Origin: Vulcanisaeta sp. JCM 16159
GTDB lineage: Archaea; Thermoproteota; Thermoprotei; Thermoproteales; Thermocladiaceae
Direction: 5' to 3'
Assembly (NCBI RefSeq): GCF_001316265.1
Contig: NZ_BBDN01000012.1
Span: forward strand, 21,871 to 85,870
Length of the DNA stretch: 64,000 bases
Below, piece after piece: positions 1 to 10,537 of this stretch (position 1 is its first letter; every line of letters begins with the position of its first letter). The notes under the pieces are model-generated. The model made no database searches. It was given only the letters and a program-made list of their open reading frames with translations, and was not told the origin of the DNA. Made by a program: the position numbers and the translations under genes.

Positions 1-105
1 CTGATTATAAAAAGAAACAACATATACGAGAAACCACATGGAAAAAAACACGCTGCTTCTCGAATAAACAGGCTTAATTTGACAACTGAGGAGGTATTGA
101 TCAAT

Positions 106-1616
106 ATGTCATCACTAGGTGAAGGTATTGATAATATGATTGAAAAGAAGATTGAGAATTCAGGAAATGGCGCTGGTGCGTTAATAGCAGCGATTAGATT
201 ATTGAATAGGGGCATTGTTAGGTGGGCACTCAGGGTATTGACCAAGGAGGTGGAGTTTAATGGTGAGAAAAAGCCATTGATGGAGTGGGTGTTGGCTAAG
301 TACGCGGGTGAATCCCAGTGCCCAACGGTTGCTCATTTCGTGGCGCCATTCTTCGAGATGGGCATGAAGCTAGCCACGGCCTGGCTTCACGCGGATGAGG
401 AACCAATTAAGGAATTGCTTAGTGACCCGGCGATTAGGAGGGGCATAGTCACGACCCTGAGGGGCATAGCGCTCTTCGGCGTTACCACGCCGCAGAAGCT
501 CCCCGCCCCATTCTTCATAGTGTGGAACTTCACAAACGCCTGCAACCTAAAGTGCATGCATTGTTACCAAAACGCCGGTAAGCCACTGCCTAATGAGTTA
601 ACGCTTGATGAGAAGCTTAGGGTTATTAAGGAACTTGATGAGGCCGGTGTACCGGCGATCGCCCTGTCAGGCGGTGAACCAACAGTCCACAGAGACTTCT
701 GGCCAGTATTGGCTGAGATAGGTAGGAGGGGCTTCTACCCAGCCATTGCGACAAATGGAACAACATTCGCAAACATGGAATTTGTAGAGAAGGCTAAGAA
801 ACTTGGGCTTAGGTATGTAGAGATAAGTATTGATGCGGCTGACCCCAATGTTCATGATAAGTTCAGGGGTGTGCCAGGTGCCTGGGCTAAGGCGGTGCAG
901 GGGCTTAGTAACGCGGTTAAGCTTGGCTTTAGTGCGGCCCTTGCCTTCACGGTTACTAAGTACAACATTCATGAGGTTGATAAGATACTTGATCTGGCCC
1001 AGGAGATTGGCGTTAAGAGGGTTGTGTTCTTCAACTTCGTCCCGGTGGGTAGGGGACGTGAGAACCTGGAGATTGACTTGTCACCTGAGGAGAGGGAGGA
1101 GTTCCTTAGGCATATTTATAAGGAGATGAAGAGGAGGAAGATGGAGATCATAAGCACGGCCCCTCAGTACGGCAGGGTAGTTAATCAGTTAAGCGGTGGT
1201 GAGGATGTCTCACCAACGCACTTCGTGATCGCTAACGACCCAATAACTAGGGAGTTGACGGAGTTCATCGGTGGTTGTGGCGCTGGCCGTGTTTATGCGG
1301 CCATCGAGCCCGAGGGTACGGTAACGCCATGCGTATTCCTGCCATACCCAGTGGGTAACCTTAGGACTAAGTCCTTCTGGGACATTTGGATGGATCCATT
1401 CATGGAGAACTTCAGGGATAGGGATAGGCTTGAGGGGTTCTGTGGCAAATGCCATATAAGCTGATCTGCGGTGGCTGTAGGGCCAGGGCATACAATTACT
1501 TCGGTGACGTGCTTGCCCCAGACCCAGGCTGTATATATAACTCGGCCGAGTGGAGGAAGTTGCAGGAGGATGTACCGAGGATTAAGGTGAAGGTATCACC
1601 GTTAAACTTCAAGTGA
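106..1616 (+). CDS. Radical SAM/SPASM protein, NirJ/AhbC-D-like (frameshifted)
   Basis: The protein has an N-terminal domain of about 140 residues with no family I recognise, then a radical SAM core with the cluster motif CNLKCMHC and the glycine motif SGGEP. It ends in a SPASM-type cysteine region. The frame is lost near 1452; in the next frame the text continues as [15 protein letters not shown] and DPGC, stopping at 1614-1616. That CGGCRARA...DPGC signature is typical of the haem/haem d1 maturases NirJ, AhbC and AhbD and of related archaeal enzymes. The ATG at 106 is preferred over the TTG at 79 because GAGGT lies just before it. The next radical SAM gene starts 4 bp downstream, so the two form an operon. 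The substrate is unknown. Confidence 0.8.
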
Positions 1617-1620
1617 GGCG

Positions 1621-3038
1621 ATGAGTGTGAAGGTTCTTCTCGCAGTCCCACCTGGTATTGATAAGCTGGAGCTGTATAAGGTACTTGGTCTGAGGGCACC
1701 GCCGCTCGGCCTTGCCTGGATCGCTGCCGTGCTCGAGAGGGCTGGACATAAGGTTAGGATTATTGACTCACCGACCGAGGGTATCGACTTGAGAGCATTC
1801 ATGGGTGAGGTTAAGTCCTGGCATCCGGACGTTGTTGGTATAACCGCAATAACACCAACTGTTTACAAGGCCTACGAAACGATTAAAGCCATTAAGGAGT
1901 ATGATAAGGACTTGCCAGTGATAATGGGCGGCCCACATGCAACGTTCATGTATGAGGAGGCACTGAGCAATAATGTGGATGTGGTAGTCAGGGGTGAGGG
2001 TGAGTATACGACCCTTGAGCTCATAAACATGGTGGAGAAGTATGGACTAGATCCGCCACACCTAAAGGCGATAAGAGGCTTGGCATTTAAGGATGGTGAT
2101 CAGGTAATTAAGACTCCCGATAGGCCGCCAATTAGGAACCTCGATGAATTACCACCGCCTGCCCGCCACCTACTTCCCATGGATAAGTACACCGTATTCG
2201 GTAAACCAATTAGGATAGTTCATGTAATGGCCAGTAGGGGGTGCCCATACGGCTGTTCCTTCTGTTCAACATCATATTTCTGGGGTAGGATGGTTAGGTA
2301 TAGGTCGCTAAGGCCGTGGCTGATGAGATTGAGGACGCCGTGAATACGTATAAGACGAACATAATCGTATTCACTGATGATGAGTTCACACTCGGTAAGA
2401 GATTCGTGTATGAGTTCCTCAGGGAGCTTGAGGAGAGGAAACTTGACATAAACTTCTCCTGTGGTTCCAGGGTTGACACCATTGATAAGGACATGATGAT
2501 GACACTGAAGAACCATGGATGCACCGCGCTATACTTCGGCGTTGAGTCGGGGAGTCAGGACACGATTAATAGGATTGGTAAGAGGATAACCCTTGAGCAA
2601 GCCGTTAGGGTATTTCAATGGGCTAAGGAGATTAAGATAGATCACGTGGGTTCCTTCGTGATAGGATTCCCATGGGAGTCAATTGATGATATGAAGAACA
2701 CAGTCAAGTTCGCCATGAAGCTAAACCCAACGTATGCGCAATTCACGGTCGCCACGCCATACCCAGGCACACCACTTTACTACCAGGCGCTCAATGACAA
2801 TCTCATTGAGGATTGGAATTGGGAGCATTGGACAACGCTTAAGGCCGTTATGAGGGGTCACAAGTTCACTAGGGAGCAGGCCCAGAAAATGCTTCAGTGG
2901 GCTTACGTGAAGTATTACAGTAGGCTTGGCTTCCTAATTCATGAATTGGTGCATGGTAGGTTGGGTACGATAGTGTCCGCGATAAAGAACTCCCTGGTTC
3001 CCTGGTTCACGGAGAAACTACTTAGACGCAGTGAGTGA
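1621..3038 (+). CDS. B12-binding-domain radical SAM protein (frameshifted)
   Basis: The N-terminal half is a cobalamin-binding Rossmann-type domain (LGLRAPPLGLAWIAAVLE, then GGPHATFM and VRGEGE). It is followed by a radical SAM domain with the motif CPYGCSFC. This is the BchE/P-methylase/MiaB-like class, which carries out methylations or ring rearrangements. The frame breaks at about 2309: the first part ends at 2343 in a nonsense tail, and the second part resumes with KAVADEIEDAVNTYKT and runs to 3038 (HVGSFVIGFPWES and YPGTPLYYQAL are typical of the family). One missing base explains it. It overlaps no other gene and follows the upstream radical SAM gene by 4 bp, so a shared pathway is likely. 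The substrate is unknown. Confidence 0.85.
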
Positions 3039-3039
3039 G

Positions 3040-3708
3040 TTAAGTAGTGTTGCTCAATATCTCCCTTAAAATCAATAGGCTTCTCCTACCAGGCAATGTG
3101 GCATTGATAAAGGAGTCCCTGTCCAAATTAACGCCCCACTTACTAACTACCTCAAGGACCTTATCAAGGTCATTGCCGAAGGTACCATTCTCAACATAAC
3201 TATGCACCATATTCAACGCACTATACACGGCATCTAAGCCATAAACCCTTGCCAACCAAATGAGGACGTCAGGTACGTTCAGGACGACTATGTTCTTATC
3301 ACTCAATTTAATGATTAGTCTCATGTATAGTGTTGTGACGTTATTCACGGTGACACACTGAACCTTATCGCAATCGTCATTGCTCACAATAAAGTTATCA
3401 TGAACCCTAATACTGCCGGTCCCAAACTCAATAGTCAATGAAGCGCTTAACTTGCCAAGCCTAAAAATTTCAATCTCATTACCAATCCTCTCCACGATCC
3501 TCCTCATGCGCCTAAAGAACTTGTGAACATCATTCCTATCGCAATTCCTAACGGTGAGTGGTGTTGTTGCTAGTACGGGTAGGTCCATGCAATTAAGGCC
3601 GAGATTTCTGCAGAACTCGGTCCTTTTATAAAGTATGAATAGTATTAGGTGTAATGTGTCCAGGTACTTAATTGGGCATTCATTGATTGGTACCTCCCTA
3701 AAATCCAT
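3040..3708 (-). CDS. Conserved-looking hypothetical protein
   Basis: I do not recognise this family. The protein is about 222 residues, mixed alpha/beta in appearance, without membrane segments or an obvious catalytic motif. There are three cysteines near the N-terminus (NECPIKY, TEFCRNLGLNCMD). A GTG at 3732 would give 8 more residues, but a TATA-like CTTAAAAA at about 3732-3740 lies about 28 bp before the ATG at 3708, which fits a leaderless start there. It is convergent with the radical SAM gene, with the stops one base apart. Confidence 0.6.
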   Translation of the reverse strand: MDFREVPINECPIKYLDTLHLILFILYKRTEFCRNLGLNCMDLPVLATTPLTVRNCDRNDVHKFFRRMRRIVERIGNEIEIFRLGKLSASLTIEFGTGSIRVHDNFIVSNDDCDKVQCVTVNNVTTLYMRLIIKLSDKNIVVLNVPDVLIWLARVYGLDAVYSALNMVHSYVENGTFGNDLDKVLEVVSKWGVNLDRDSFINATLPGRRSLLILREILSNTT

Positions 3709-3780
3709 AGGTACATTACTGAGATTATTCACTTAAAAATCTATTGATCTATACAGGTGTAGATTTATATGGTGCATCTA

Positions 3781-4179
3781 CTACTTCTTAGCCGCGGCCT
3801 TCTTCTCGGTTTTCCTCTTCTTCATTTCCTCACGTATCTTCTTGGCCTCCTCCTTGGCCATGTTCCTGAGCTTTATATAAAGTGGTTCTACTCTCTCGCC
3901 CATGCTCGGATCATCATACACATGAACCTCAATAACACTCCTGTGCCTACCATACTCCGTAATCACCCTAATAATGTATACCTGCTTAACATCAACACCC
4001 ATGGCTTTGGCAATCTCCTCACGTAATTGAACCCTACTTGGTGTTGGTAGGCCCACGTGCCAAGCCTCGGCGGTGACCTCCTTACGACCAATAACCTTAT
4101 TCTCCCTAATGTTGAGTAGCTTGAATACGAGCTTACCTGCCTCAACGCCCTCCGGTAATTTCGGCATTGGTATTGACAT
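3781..4179 (-). CDS. rps24e: 30S ribosomal protein S24e (eS24)
   Basis: This is a small-subunit ribosomal protein of 132 residues, slightly longer than the usual 100-125 because of a Lys/Glu-rich tail (KKRKTEKKAAAKK). Family signatures visible are NKVIGRKEV, PTPSRVQLREEIAKAMG and VHVYDDPSMGERVEP. It lies just downstream of the Spt4 gene on the same strand, a common archaeal arrangement of transcription elongation and S24e genes. The ATG at 4179 gives a normal N-terminus. Confidence 0.95.
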   Translation of the reverse strand: MSIPMPKLPEGVEAGKLVFKLLNIRENKVIGRKEVTAEAWHVGLPTPSRVQLREEIAKAMGVDVKQVYIIRVITEYGRHRSVIEVHVYDDPSMGERVEPLYIKLRNMAKEEAKKIREEMKKRKTEKKAAAKK

Positions 4180-4233
4180 CAGTCTTGACGTGGAGAAACC
4201 CCTTAATAAGTATTAAATTAATTATTTCCAGGG

Positions 4234-4466
4234 CTATAAAACCTCGATTGCGTACATGCCGGCCTTTGTAATGCCAAGTCTCTTGGCGATGCAGGACTCC
4301 TCGGGCTTAAGTATTATTATTAGGCCTATCCAATCCTTCGTGAAGTCATTACCACCGCACACTGGCACTTCTCAACGTCCTCAGGCACCACTGCCTTACA
4401 ATTCCTGCAAGCCTTGTAGCCAGGTAATGGGCTACGCCTAACCGGTCTCCTACCCCTTGCACTCAT
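4234..4466 (-). CDS. spt4: Transcription elongation factor Spt4 (RpoE'') (frameshifted)
   Basis: Spt4 pairs with Spt5 (NusG) to keep RNA polymerase processive. The start at 4466 reads MSARGRRPVRRSPLPG followed by the zinc-ribbon half KACRNCKAVVP. The frame then fails at about 4363. With one extra C the text continues as CPVCGGNDFTKDW, then IGLIIILKPEESCIAKRLG and MYAIEVL, ending at 4234. The complete 77-78-residue protein and its two CxxC pairs are therefore recoverable. The repair is a GGG read as GG on the plus strand. In an essential factor this is most simply a sequence error. It lies upstream of rps24e on the same strand. Confidence 0.88.
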
Positions 4467-4521
4467 TACACGTGTTGCGCGGGTTTACTTTAATAAACTT
4501 ATCCAGGTATTACGCTCGGTA

Positions 4522-5214
4522 ATGAACGATACCGTGAACAGACTAATCGAAGTCCTCAAGAACATTAAGGACGAGTTGGAGAGCGTGGGTTGGTATCCAG
4601 TGAATGCGGAGTCAACTAAGTGGTGGGGTGGTGCAGAGACGCCTGATGAGGTCGTAATCACGGCAATACTCGTTCAACAAACCCGCTGGGACGTGGTTCA
4701 CGAGGTCCTTAATAGACTCAGAAAACTTGGTTTAAACACTCTTGAGGGTATTGCTAATGCCGACCCTAACTACCTGGCTGAGGTAATTAAGGGCGTTAAT
4801 TACAGGTTCACGAAGGCCCAAAGGCTTGTTAAGCTTGCCCGTAACATTACGATGATTGGTGGCTTAGAAAGGCTGAGGCTTAGGGGCGATGTCAGGGATT
4901 TCCTGCTTAACCAGGAGGGTGTTGGTAGGGAGACGGCGGACTCAATAATGCTCTTTGCCCTGAACATACCAACACTACCTATTTCACAGTATACGAAGCG
5001 AGTTCTTAGTAGGGTATTGGGCGTTAATCCCGGTGATGATTATGATTCCTGGAAGGAAACGCTTGAGGGGTTAATACCCAGGGACTTATACACCTATAAG
5101 TTGGTGCATGCCTCCGTGGTTACCATCGGTAAGAAGTACTGCCTAACCGATAACCCACTTTGTGATGAATGCCCGTTAAGGGGTGTATGCCTACACGCCA
5201 ATAGTAGGAAGTAG
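4522..5214 (+). CDS. HhH-GPD DNA glycosylase, endonuclease III-like, atypical active site
   Basis: This is a base-excision-repair glycosylase fold of 230 residues. It has the helix-hairpin-helix LLNQEGVGRETADSIML and a C-terminal iron-sulfur loop with cysteines spaced C-x7-C-x2-C-x5-C (residues about 206-226). Aligned without gaps to endonuclease III (GVGRKTA...IAVDTHIFRV), the catalytic Lys is Glu and the catalytic Asp is Ser (PISQYTKRV). A Glu at the Lys position is known in MagIII-type monofunctional enzymes, but losing the Asp is unusual. It may have changed chemistry or be structural. The ATG at 4522 is divergent from spt4. Confidence 0.85.
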   Translation: MNDTVNRLIEVLKNIKDELESVGWYPVNAESTKWWGGAETPDEVVITAILVQQTRWDVVHEVLNRLRKLGLNTLEGIANADPNYLAEVIKGVNYRFTKAQRLVKLARNITMIGGLERLRLRGDVRDFLLNQEGVGRETADSIMLFALNIPTLPISQYTKRVLSRVLGVNPGDDYDSWKETLEGLIPRDLYTYKLVHASVVTIGKKYCLTDNPLCDECPLRGVCLHANSRK

Positions 5215-5217
5215 CCG

Positions 5218-5775
5218 CTAGTCATCCCTGGTTAATGCGATCATTAATTGCTCAAGCCCATGCTCAACATCATCAACACCAAGCAGTTCCCTCTCCGGCG
5301 ATAAATCACCCGCGGCGTACCTCTCCAAGTACCTCTGATTAACGCTTATGAAGTTTAAGCCCCACTTATACAGCCTTAGAATCTCCATGGCACCATTCAT
5401 AAAGCCCATTATGTATAAAGCGGCGGCTACTGCCTCAATCGTACTCAAGATGTAGGGCTTACCGTAGTGGGTCGGGTTAGCCGCTATGAGCAGTGGCAGT
5501 CTCCTCCTAATGAAACGGCCCTTAACGAACTTAGCATAGATATCCGTTGCCCTTTTCCACGAACAATCAATCAGTGATAAGCCCCTTGACATGGTGACAT
5601 CCCTATCGCTGGGCGTTAATGGCGTCTTGGCGGTTGGGTCAAGCATTACTGAGCCACTCGGTAATGCCCTAATACTATCCACTAATTGCACAAGTCCAAA
5701 CCTAGCCAGCTTAATGGCTGTATTCTTCCTTGGATCGTCCTGCGGCAATCTATAGATGAATATCCTAGGCACCAT
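5218..5775 (-). CDS. tsr3: rRNA aminocarboxypropyltransferase Tsr3 (DUF367)
   Basis: Tsr3 adds the 3-amino-3-carboxypropyl group from S-adenosylmethionine to a hypermodified uridine of small-subunit rRNA. The 185-residue length is normal for the archaeal form. Conserved family text is visible: LPQDDPRKNTAIKLARFGLV, LSLIDCSWKRA and RRLPLLIAANPTHYGKP followed by LSTIEAVAAALYIMG. It is convergent with the glycosylase gene, 3 bp between stops. The ATG at 5775 is the first plausible start. Confidence 0.92.
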   Translation of the reverse strand: MVPRIFIYRLPQDDPRKNTAIKLARFGLVQLVDSIRALPSGSVMLDPTAKTPLTPSDRDVTMSRGLSLIDCSWKRATDIYAKFVKGRFIRRRLPLLIAANPTHYGKPYILSTIEAVAAALYIMGFMNGAMEILRLYKWGLNFISVNQRYLERYAAGDLSPERELLGVDDVEHGLEQLMIALTRDD

Positions 5776-5837
5776 AGTACTTTATATCGTTATTAATAAC
5801 TTAATACTTTAATAACCAATCCCCAAATACTGAGTTA

Positions 5838-8165
5838 ATGAGTAAATTGCCTCATTATCGGGAAGGTCTCCGTGCAGTGACTGGTTCTGGCGAGTACATT
5901 GATGATATACCCACACCGCCAGGCACGCTCTACATGGCGATTTACAGAAGCCCCTACGCCCACGCCCGGATACTGAAGGTCGACCTGAGCGGGGTCTTTG
6001 AGCATGGAGGCATTGCCTACGGGCCCAGTGACCTGGCCAAGGTAATACCAAACCCATTCCCGCTCGCCGTGGATGCGCCGATTAAGTATTATCCATTTGC
6101 GCGGGATAGGGCTCGTTTTGTTGGTGAGCCGATAGCCGTTGTCCTTGCCGATGACCCTTACAGGGCTGTGGATCTTCTTGATTATGTTCAGGTGGATTTC
6201 GAGCCATTAAAACCTGTTCTTACGCTTGATGATGCGTTGAGGGGTGATGTTCTTGTTCATGAGGAGTTAAAGTCAAACGTAGCCATGTATAGGCACATGA
6301 AGTTTGGGCCTGTGGATAAGGCATTCTCTGAGGCTCCCGTGATTGTAAAGCGCGAGTTTTATTATCAGAAATATAATGCAATGCCCTTGGAAACCTATGG
6401 AGTTCTTGCGCATTACGTAAATGGGGAATTAAATGTTTGGGCTAATGTTCAAGGGCCAATGCTAATAGCGTACTTCATAACTAGGGCGCTGGGACTACCA
6501 ACGGGTAGCCTTAGGCTATTTGGCCCTAGGGACATTGGCGGCAGTTTTGGTTCTAAGTATATGCTATACCCATACATAACCTTGGCCGCTGCGGCGTCAA
6601 TACTTAGTGGCAGACCTGTTAAGTGGATTGAGGGCAGGACGGAGCACTTAATTGGTAGCAACTCAGGTGGTGCCAGAAAGGGCGTTGTGGAGGTTGCGGC
6701 GACTAGGGATGGCGTGATTCAGGGACTTAGGTATAGGTTTTATGAGGATGTTGGTGCGTATCCAAGGCCGCCTGACCCTGGTGTTCTATTTAGGTTCATG
6801 GGAATATGAATGGTGCGTATGATGTTAGGGCCATTGAGGTTGAGGATTACGTGATAGTCACAAATAAACTACCATCAGGCCTTAATAGGTCTTATGGCGG
6901 CCCACCGTTCTACTACATGCTTGAGGTTGCCGTTAATGAATTAGCCCGTGAACTAGGCGTGGATCCACTCGAGCTCAGGATTAAGAATTTAATTAGGGAG
7001 TTCCCGAAGAAGATTGGTGATGAGTACTTCTACGAGACGGTCACAGGCGGCCTATACCCAAGGCAAGACTATGAGAGAGTCGTTAGGGCTATAGAGCCTG
7101 AGTATAGGCGTTGGCTTGAGGAGAGGAGGAAGAATCCGAATATTGGTGTTGGTATTGCAGTCCTCGTAGAGCCGGCGGGCACGAATTTAGGCTACACAGA
7201 TTTAGCAATAGAACCAAGCAAGCGTAAATACCCACACTCGGCTCTGGTTCCTACGTAACAATTAGCCTTGACATGAGCGGGTACATTAGGGTTTTCGTTA
7301 ATGGCACCAACGAGGGGCTCGGTCACGAAACAACGCTTGCCGAGGTTGTCGCCTCAGAATTGGGCGTCGACCCCTCAGTGATAATTGTTGAGAATAGGGT
7401 TGATACGACAAGGACGTGGGCACTATCGGATGGTTCATACTCATCTAGGTTCGCCCCAATAGTAGTTAGCGCTGCGATACTTGCTGCGAGGCAATTGAGG
7501 GAGAAGTTAACAAGAATAGCCATGGCAATGCTTGGTACGGATAAGGTTAGTTATGAGAATGGTCAGTTCTATGACATAAACAACCCAAGTAGGAGGATTG
7601 ACATTAGGAGGATGACATCATCAGTTAATTGGGACCCAGGCTCACTACCGGAGGCTTAGATGCCTCATTGAGCGCCACCGTGTTTTATCAACCACCAACG
7701 GTCAAGGCGGCGGAGGGTGATAAAATCAACTCATCAGCTACATACGCAATACAGGCGCAGCTCGCCGTTATAGAGCTTGACCCAAACACGTACGACATTA
7801 AGGTTAGGAAGTACGTGATAGCCCATGACGCTGGTAGAATACTCAAGAGGGAGTTCGTTGATGGTCAGTTAATGGGTGGTTTAATGCATGGTCTCGCCCT
7901 CACGCTTTATGAGGAGTTGATGTATGATGATCAGGGTAACCCATTAACGACGAGTCTCGATATCTATGAAACGCCAACGCTGGCTGAGGCTGTGGGTATG
8001 GAGGTGGAGTTCATACACTTTGAAACACCCACGAAGCACCTAGTCTCTGGGGCTCATGGTGTTGGTGAGGGAGCCATGATGGGGGTACCTGCGGCGATAG
8101 TCAATGCCTTGGCCTCAATAATTGGTAAAGCAGTGACAGAACTGCCACTGAGGCATATAAGATAA
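5838..8165 (+). CDS. Molybdenum hydroxylase large subunit, xanthine dehydrogenase/CoxL family (three frameshifts)
   Basis: This is the catalytic Mo-pterin subunit of an aldehyde/CO-dehydrogenase-type hydroxylase, about 776 residues when repaired. The N-terminal domain starts [11 protein letters not shown]; the cofactor domain has [14 protein letters not shown], and the active-site Glu lies in [19 protein letters not shown]. The CO-dehydrogenase motif AYRCSFR is absent, with [10 protein letters not shown] in its place, so an aldehyde or other hydroxylase is likelier than CO dehydrogenase. Frames break at about 6800 (A run), 7240 (GGG read as GG) and 7654 (GGG read as GG), and each is repaired by one base. 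The FAD/FeS subunit gene follows after about 20 bp, giving a complete enzyme operon. Confidence 0.88.
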
Positions 8166-8184
8166 TGAGGGCTGTCGAGGGGTG

Positions 8185-9601
8185 ATGGGCATGGCCTACG
8201 CCCTTGGTATTCCCAGGGGGTTTAAGTACGTTAGGGCTTCAACGATTGATGAGACGTTGAAGCTACTTAATGAGTATGGTGGCGATGCTAAGTTGCTCGC
8301 CGGCGGCATGAGTTTAATGCCCATGCTTAAGCTTAGGATGACTGAGGTTAAGTACTTAATTGACATACTCGGCATTAATGACCTTAGGTACGTCAAGGTT
8401 GAGAGCAATTACCTAAGGATTGGCGCATTGGCTACGCATAATGACATCGCAATGAATAGGCTCATTAACGACAACGCAAAGGTACTAAGTGAGTCCGCAT
8501 GGCATATAGCGGATATTCAGGTTAGGAACCTCGGCACAATAGGCGGTAGCCTAGCCCATGCAGATCCAGCGGCTAATTACTACCCAGCCTGATAGCCCTG
8601 GATGCCGAGGTCGTGATTAGGGGAATTGGTGCCGAGAGGACCGTTAAGGTTTCAGAACTCTACAGGGGACCATACACCACTGACCTAAAGCCTAATGAAT
8701 TAATCACGGAGGTCAGGATACCACTCAGCGGCTCTAGGGGCGTTTATGAATTCTTCAGGAGGGGTGGCGCATCATTTCCGAGCGCTATCATAGCTGTTGC
8801 CTATCAGGAAAGGGATGGGGTCATAACAGACTCCAGGATAGCCATTGGCGCGGTTTACCCAGAGCCCGTGTTAGTGAGCGGTCACTTAAATGGGCTTGGG
8901 ATTAAGGAGGTTAGGGCTAAGGTCAGTGATATTGTGAATTCCATATTCTCATCAATTGACGCCAAGCCCCTTGAGGATACCCACGCACCTGGTGACTATA
9001 AGGTCAAGGTGGCCAGGAACTTACTAACTAAGGCCTTGACCGAGATAGCCAGTGGTTCGGTACAGTACATTAAGGCTCCTGTTAAGGACGAGTTAATTAA
9101 GTGGGAGTTCAGGGATAGTGTTGAGTATGTGGGGGACTTGATTAGGGTTAGGGTTAACGTTAATGGGCAGTGGATTGAGGATTTGGTTGAGCCAAGACTA
9201 TTGCTTCTCGACTTCCTGAGGAGGCATGGGTTTAGGGAGGTTAGGAGGGGGTGTGATGAGGGTAAGTGCGGCGCATGCACGGTGCTTGTTGATGGTAGGG
9301 CCGTCAAGTCATGCATGGTGCCTGTGGTCAGGGTCTCAGGGCACTCAGTAACAACAATAAGGGGCTTGAGTAAGGGCATGGAACTACACCCAATACAGAG
9401 GGCATTCCTTGAGGAGTACGCAATGCAGTGTGGTTATTGCACGCACGGCTTCATGATGGTGACCCATGACTACCTCACTAACATAGACCCAACGGCCAAT
9501 GACGACATACTGAAACTAAGCATCAAGAATATCTGCCGCTGCACAGGCTACATAAACATAATCAAGCCATTAAGAAGGCCGCCAAATACCTACAATCTTA
9601 A
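8185..9601 (+). CDS. Molybdenum hydroxylase medium (FAD) and small (2Fe-2S) subunits, apparently fused
   Basis: Residues about 1-290 are the FAD-binding medium subunit (LLAGGMSLMPMLKLRM, RNLGTIGGSLAHADPAANYYPA). The frame breaks at about 8590, repaired by one C. Without any stop, a small subunit follows: CDEGKCGACTVLVDG binds one 2Fe-2S cluster, and QCGYCTHGFMM with NICRCTGY binds the second. A second break near 9576 (GG read as G) hides the true end, AIKKAAKYLQS, stopping at 9599-9601. In most archaea the two subunits are separate genes. The 25-residue join (about 9060-9140) may be a true fusion or a stop lost to a further sequence error. The ATG at 8185 follows GAGGGG. Confidence 0.82.
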
Positions 9602-9806
9602 CAATCGCATCAATAATACTAAGCAAAAAGTCCTTATAGATTACGAAAAGTACTTAAGAGTGATGAATAATGGGCATAAACATCTTCACAGTAAATACCA
9701 TCAGTAATCCACCCACGGAACACATAGCCCATTTACTAAAGAAAGCATGTAGGAACAACAAGGCATGTTAAAGACCTCCTAGTAATGTGCAGAAACTGCA
9801 CCAGCG

Positions 9807-10304
9807 TTAATCAGGTGTATGGGCATTACTTGATTCCTTGCTTGAAGCGCTCATTAACGCCCTCGCCTTAGTTACGAAGGATTTAATTAATGCCATAGCA
9901 GTTTCATCATTTGGTATCTTACTCCTAATACCTTCCGGGTCTGGACCGTTGTATTGATACTCATGTAATTGTAGGGCCATGGCCGTTAACTCGGCCACGC
10001 CTGGGACTATCCTCTCAATCTCCGCACTTAGCTCAGTCAATCTATTAGTTGGTGCTACTGCAGCTATCCACTCATAAAATGGTATGGTGACATTCCCAAC
10101 ACGTTTATTCCCGCGATACTTTTCCTGAAGTAAATTCACATTCCTTAATGCCAAGTATGAGAGGAACGCCTTCCATGCCTGGAACGCCTTACCCGCAGCG
10201 TTCCTGACAAGGCCTTCCCTTAAGAAAATCTCTGCCACATCAAGTTCCTTAATGGCCTCCTCAAGTCTTTCCTTAGCCAGCGTCTCCGTACTTAACCTTC
10301 TCAT
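9807..10304 (-). CDS. PaREP1 family protein
   Basis: This is a member of the PaREP1 family, which is expanded in Thermoproteales and is related in shape to HEPN domains. Family text is clear near the N-terminus: ETLAKERLEEAIKELDVAE followed by LREGLVRNAAGKAFQAWKAF. The protein is all-helical, about 165 residues. The upstream ATG at 10316 is less likely than the one at 10304, because GGAGGT directly precedes the latter at ribosome-binding distance. The function is unknown; PaREP1 genes are often linked to mobile or toxin-antitoxin-like regions, but I see no partner gene here. Confidence 0.85.
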   Translation of the reverse strand: MRRLSTETLAKERLEEAIKELDVAEIFLREGLVRNAAGKAFQAWKAFLSYLALRNVNLLQEKYRGNKRVGNVTIPFYEWIAAVAPTNRLTELSAEIERIVPGVAELTAMALQLHEYQYNGPDPEGIRSKIPNDETAMALIKSFVTKARALMSASSKESSNAHTPD

Positions 10305-10537
10305 GTGAACCTCCATAATTTAAGTGCACGATACTAATTAATATAAAACTAAGTCTCCAATGATTCTAATCTGTTAATGTTGACTTAATGGACATTAAGG
10401 GTAGTGTGAGTATATAAGTTGGCTCAGTCTTCTCTTTCAATCTATTTTAATATTAAATTAACAACAATATGATAACTCATATCGTCAATAGTATTCTCAC
10501 TAAAATAATAAATACCTTGCTGTAAATCTCTTTAGTA

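Noticed and set aside
5838..8165. Programmed frameshifting in the molybdenum hydroxylase gene
   Set aside because: There are three breaks in one gene at unrelated motifs, each a one-base loss in a short run, and the same pattern occurs across unrelated genes and in tRNAs.
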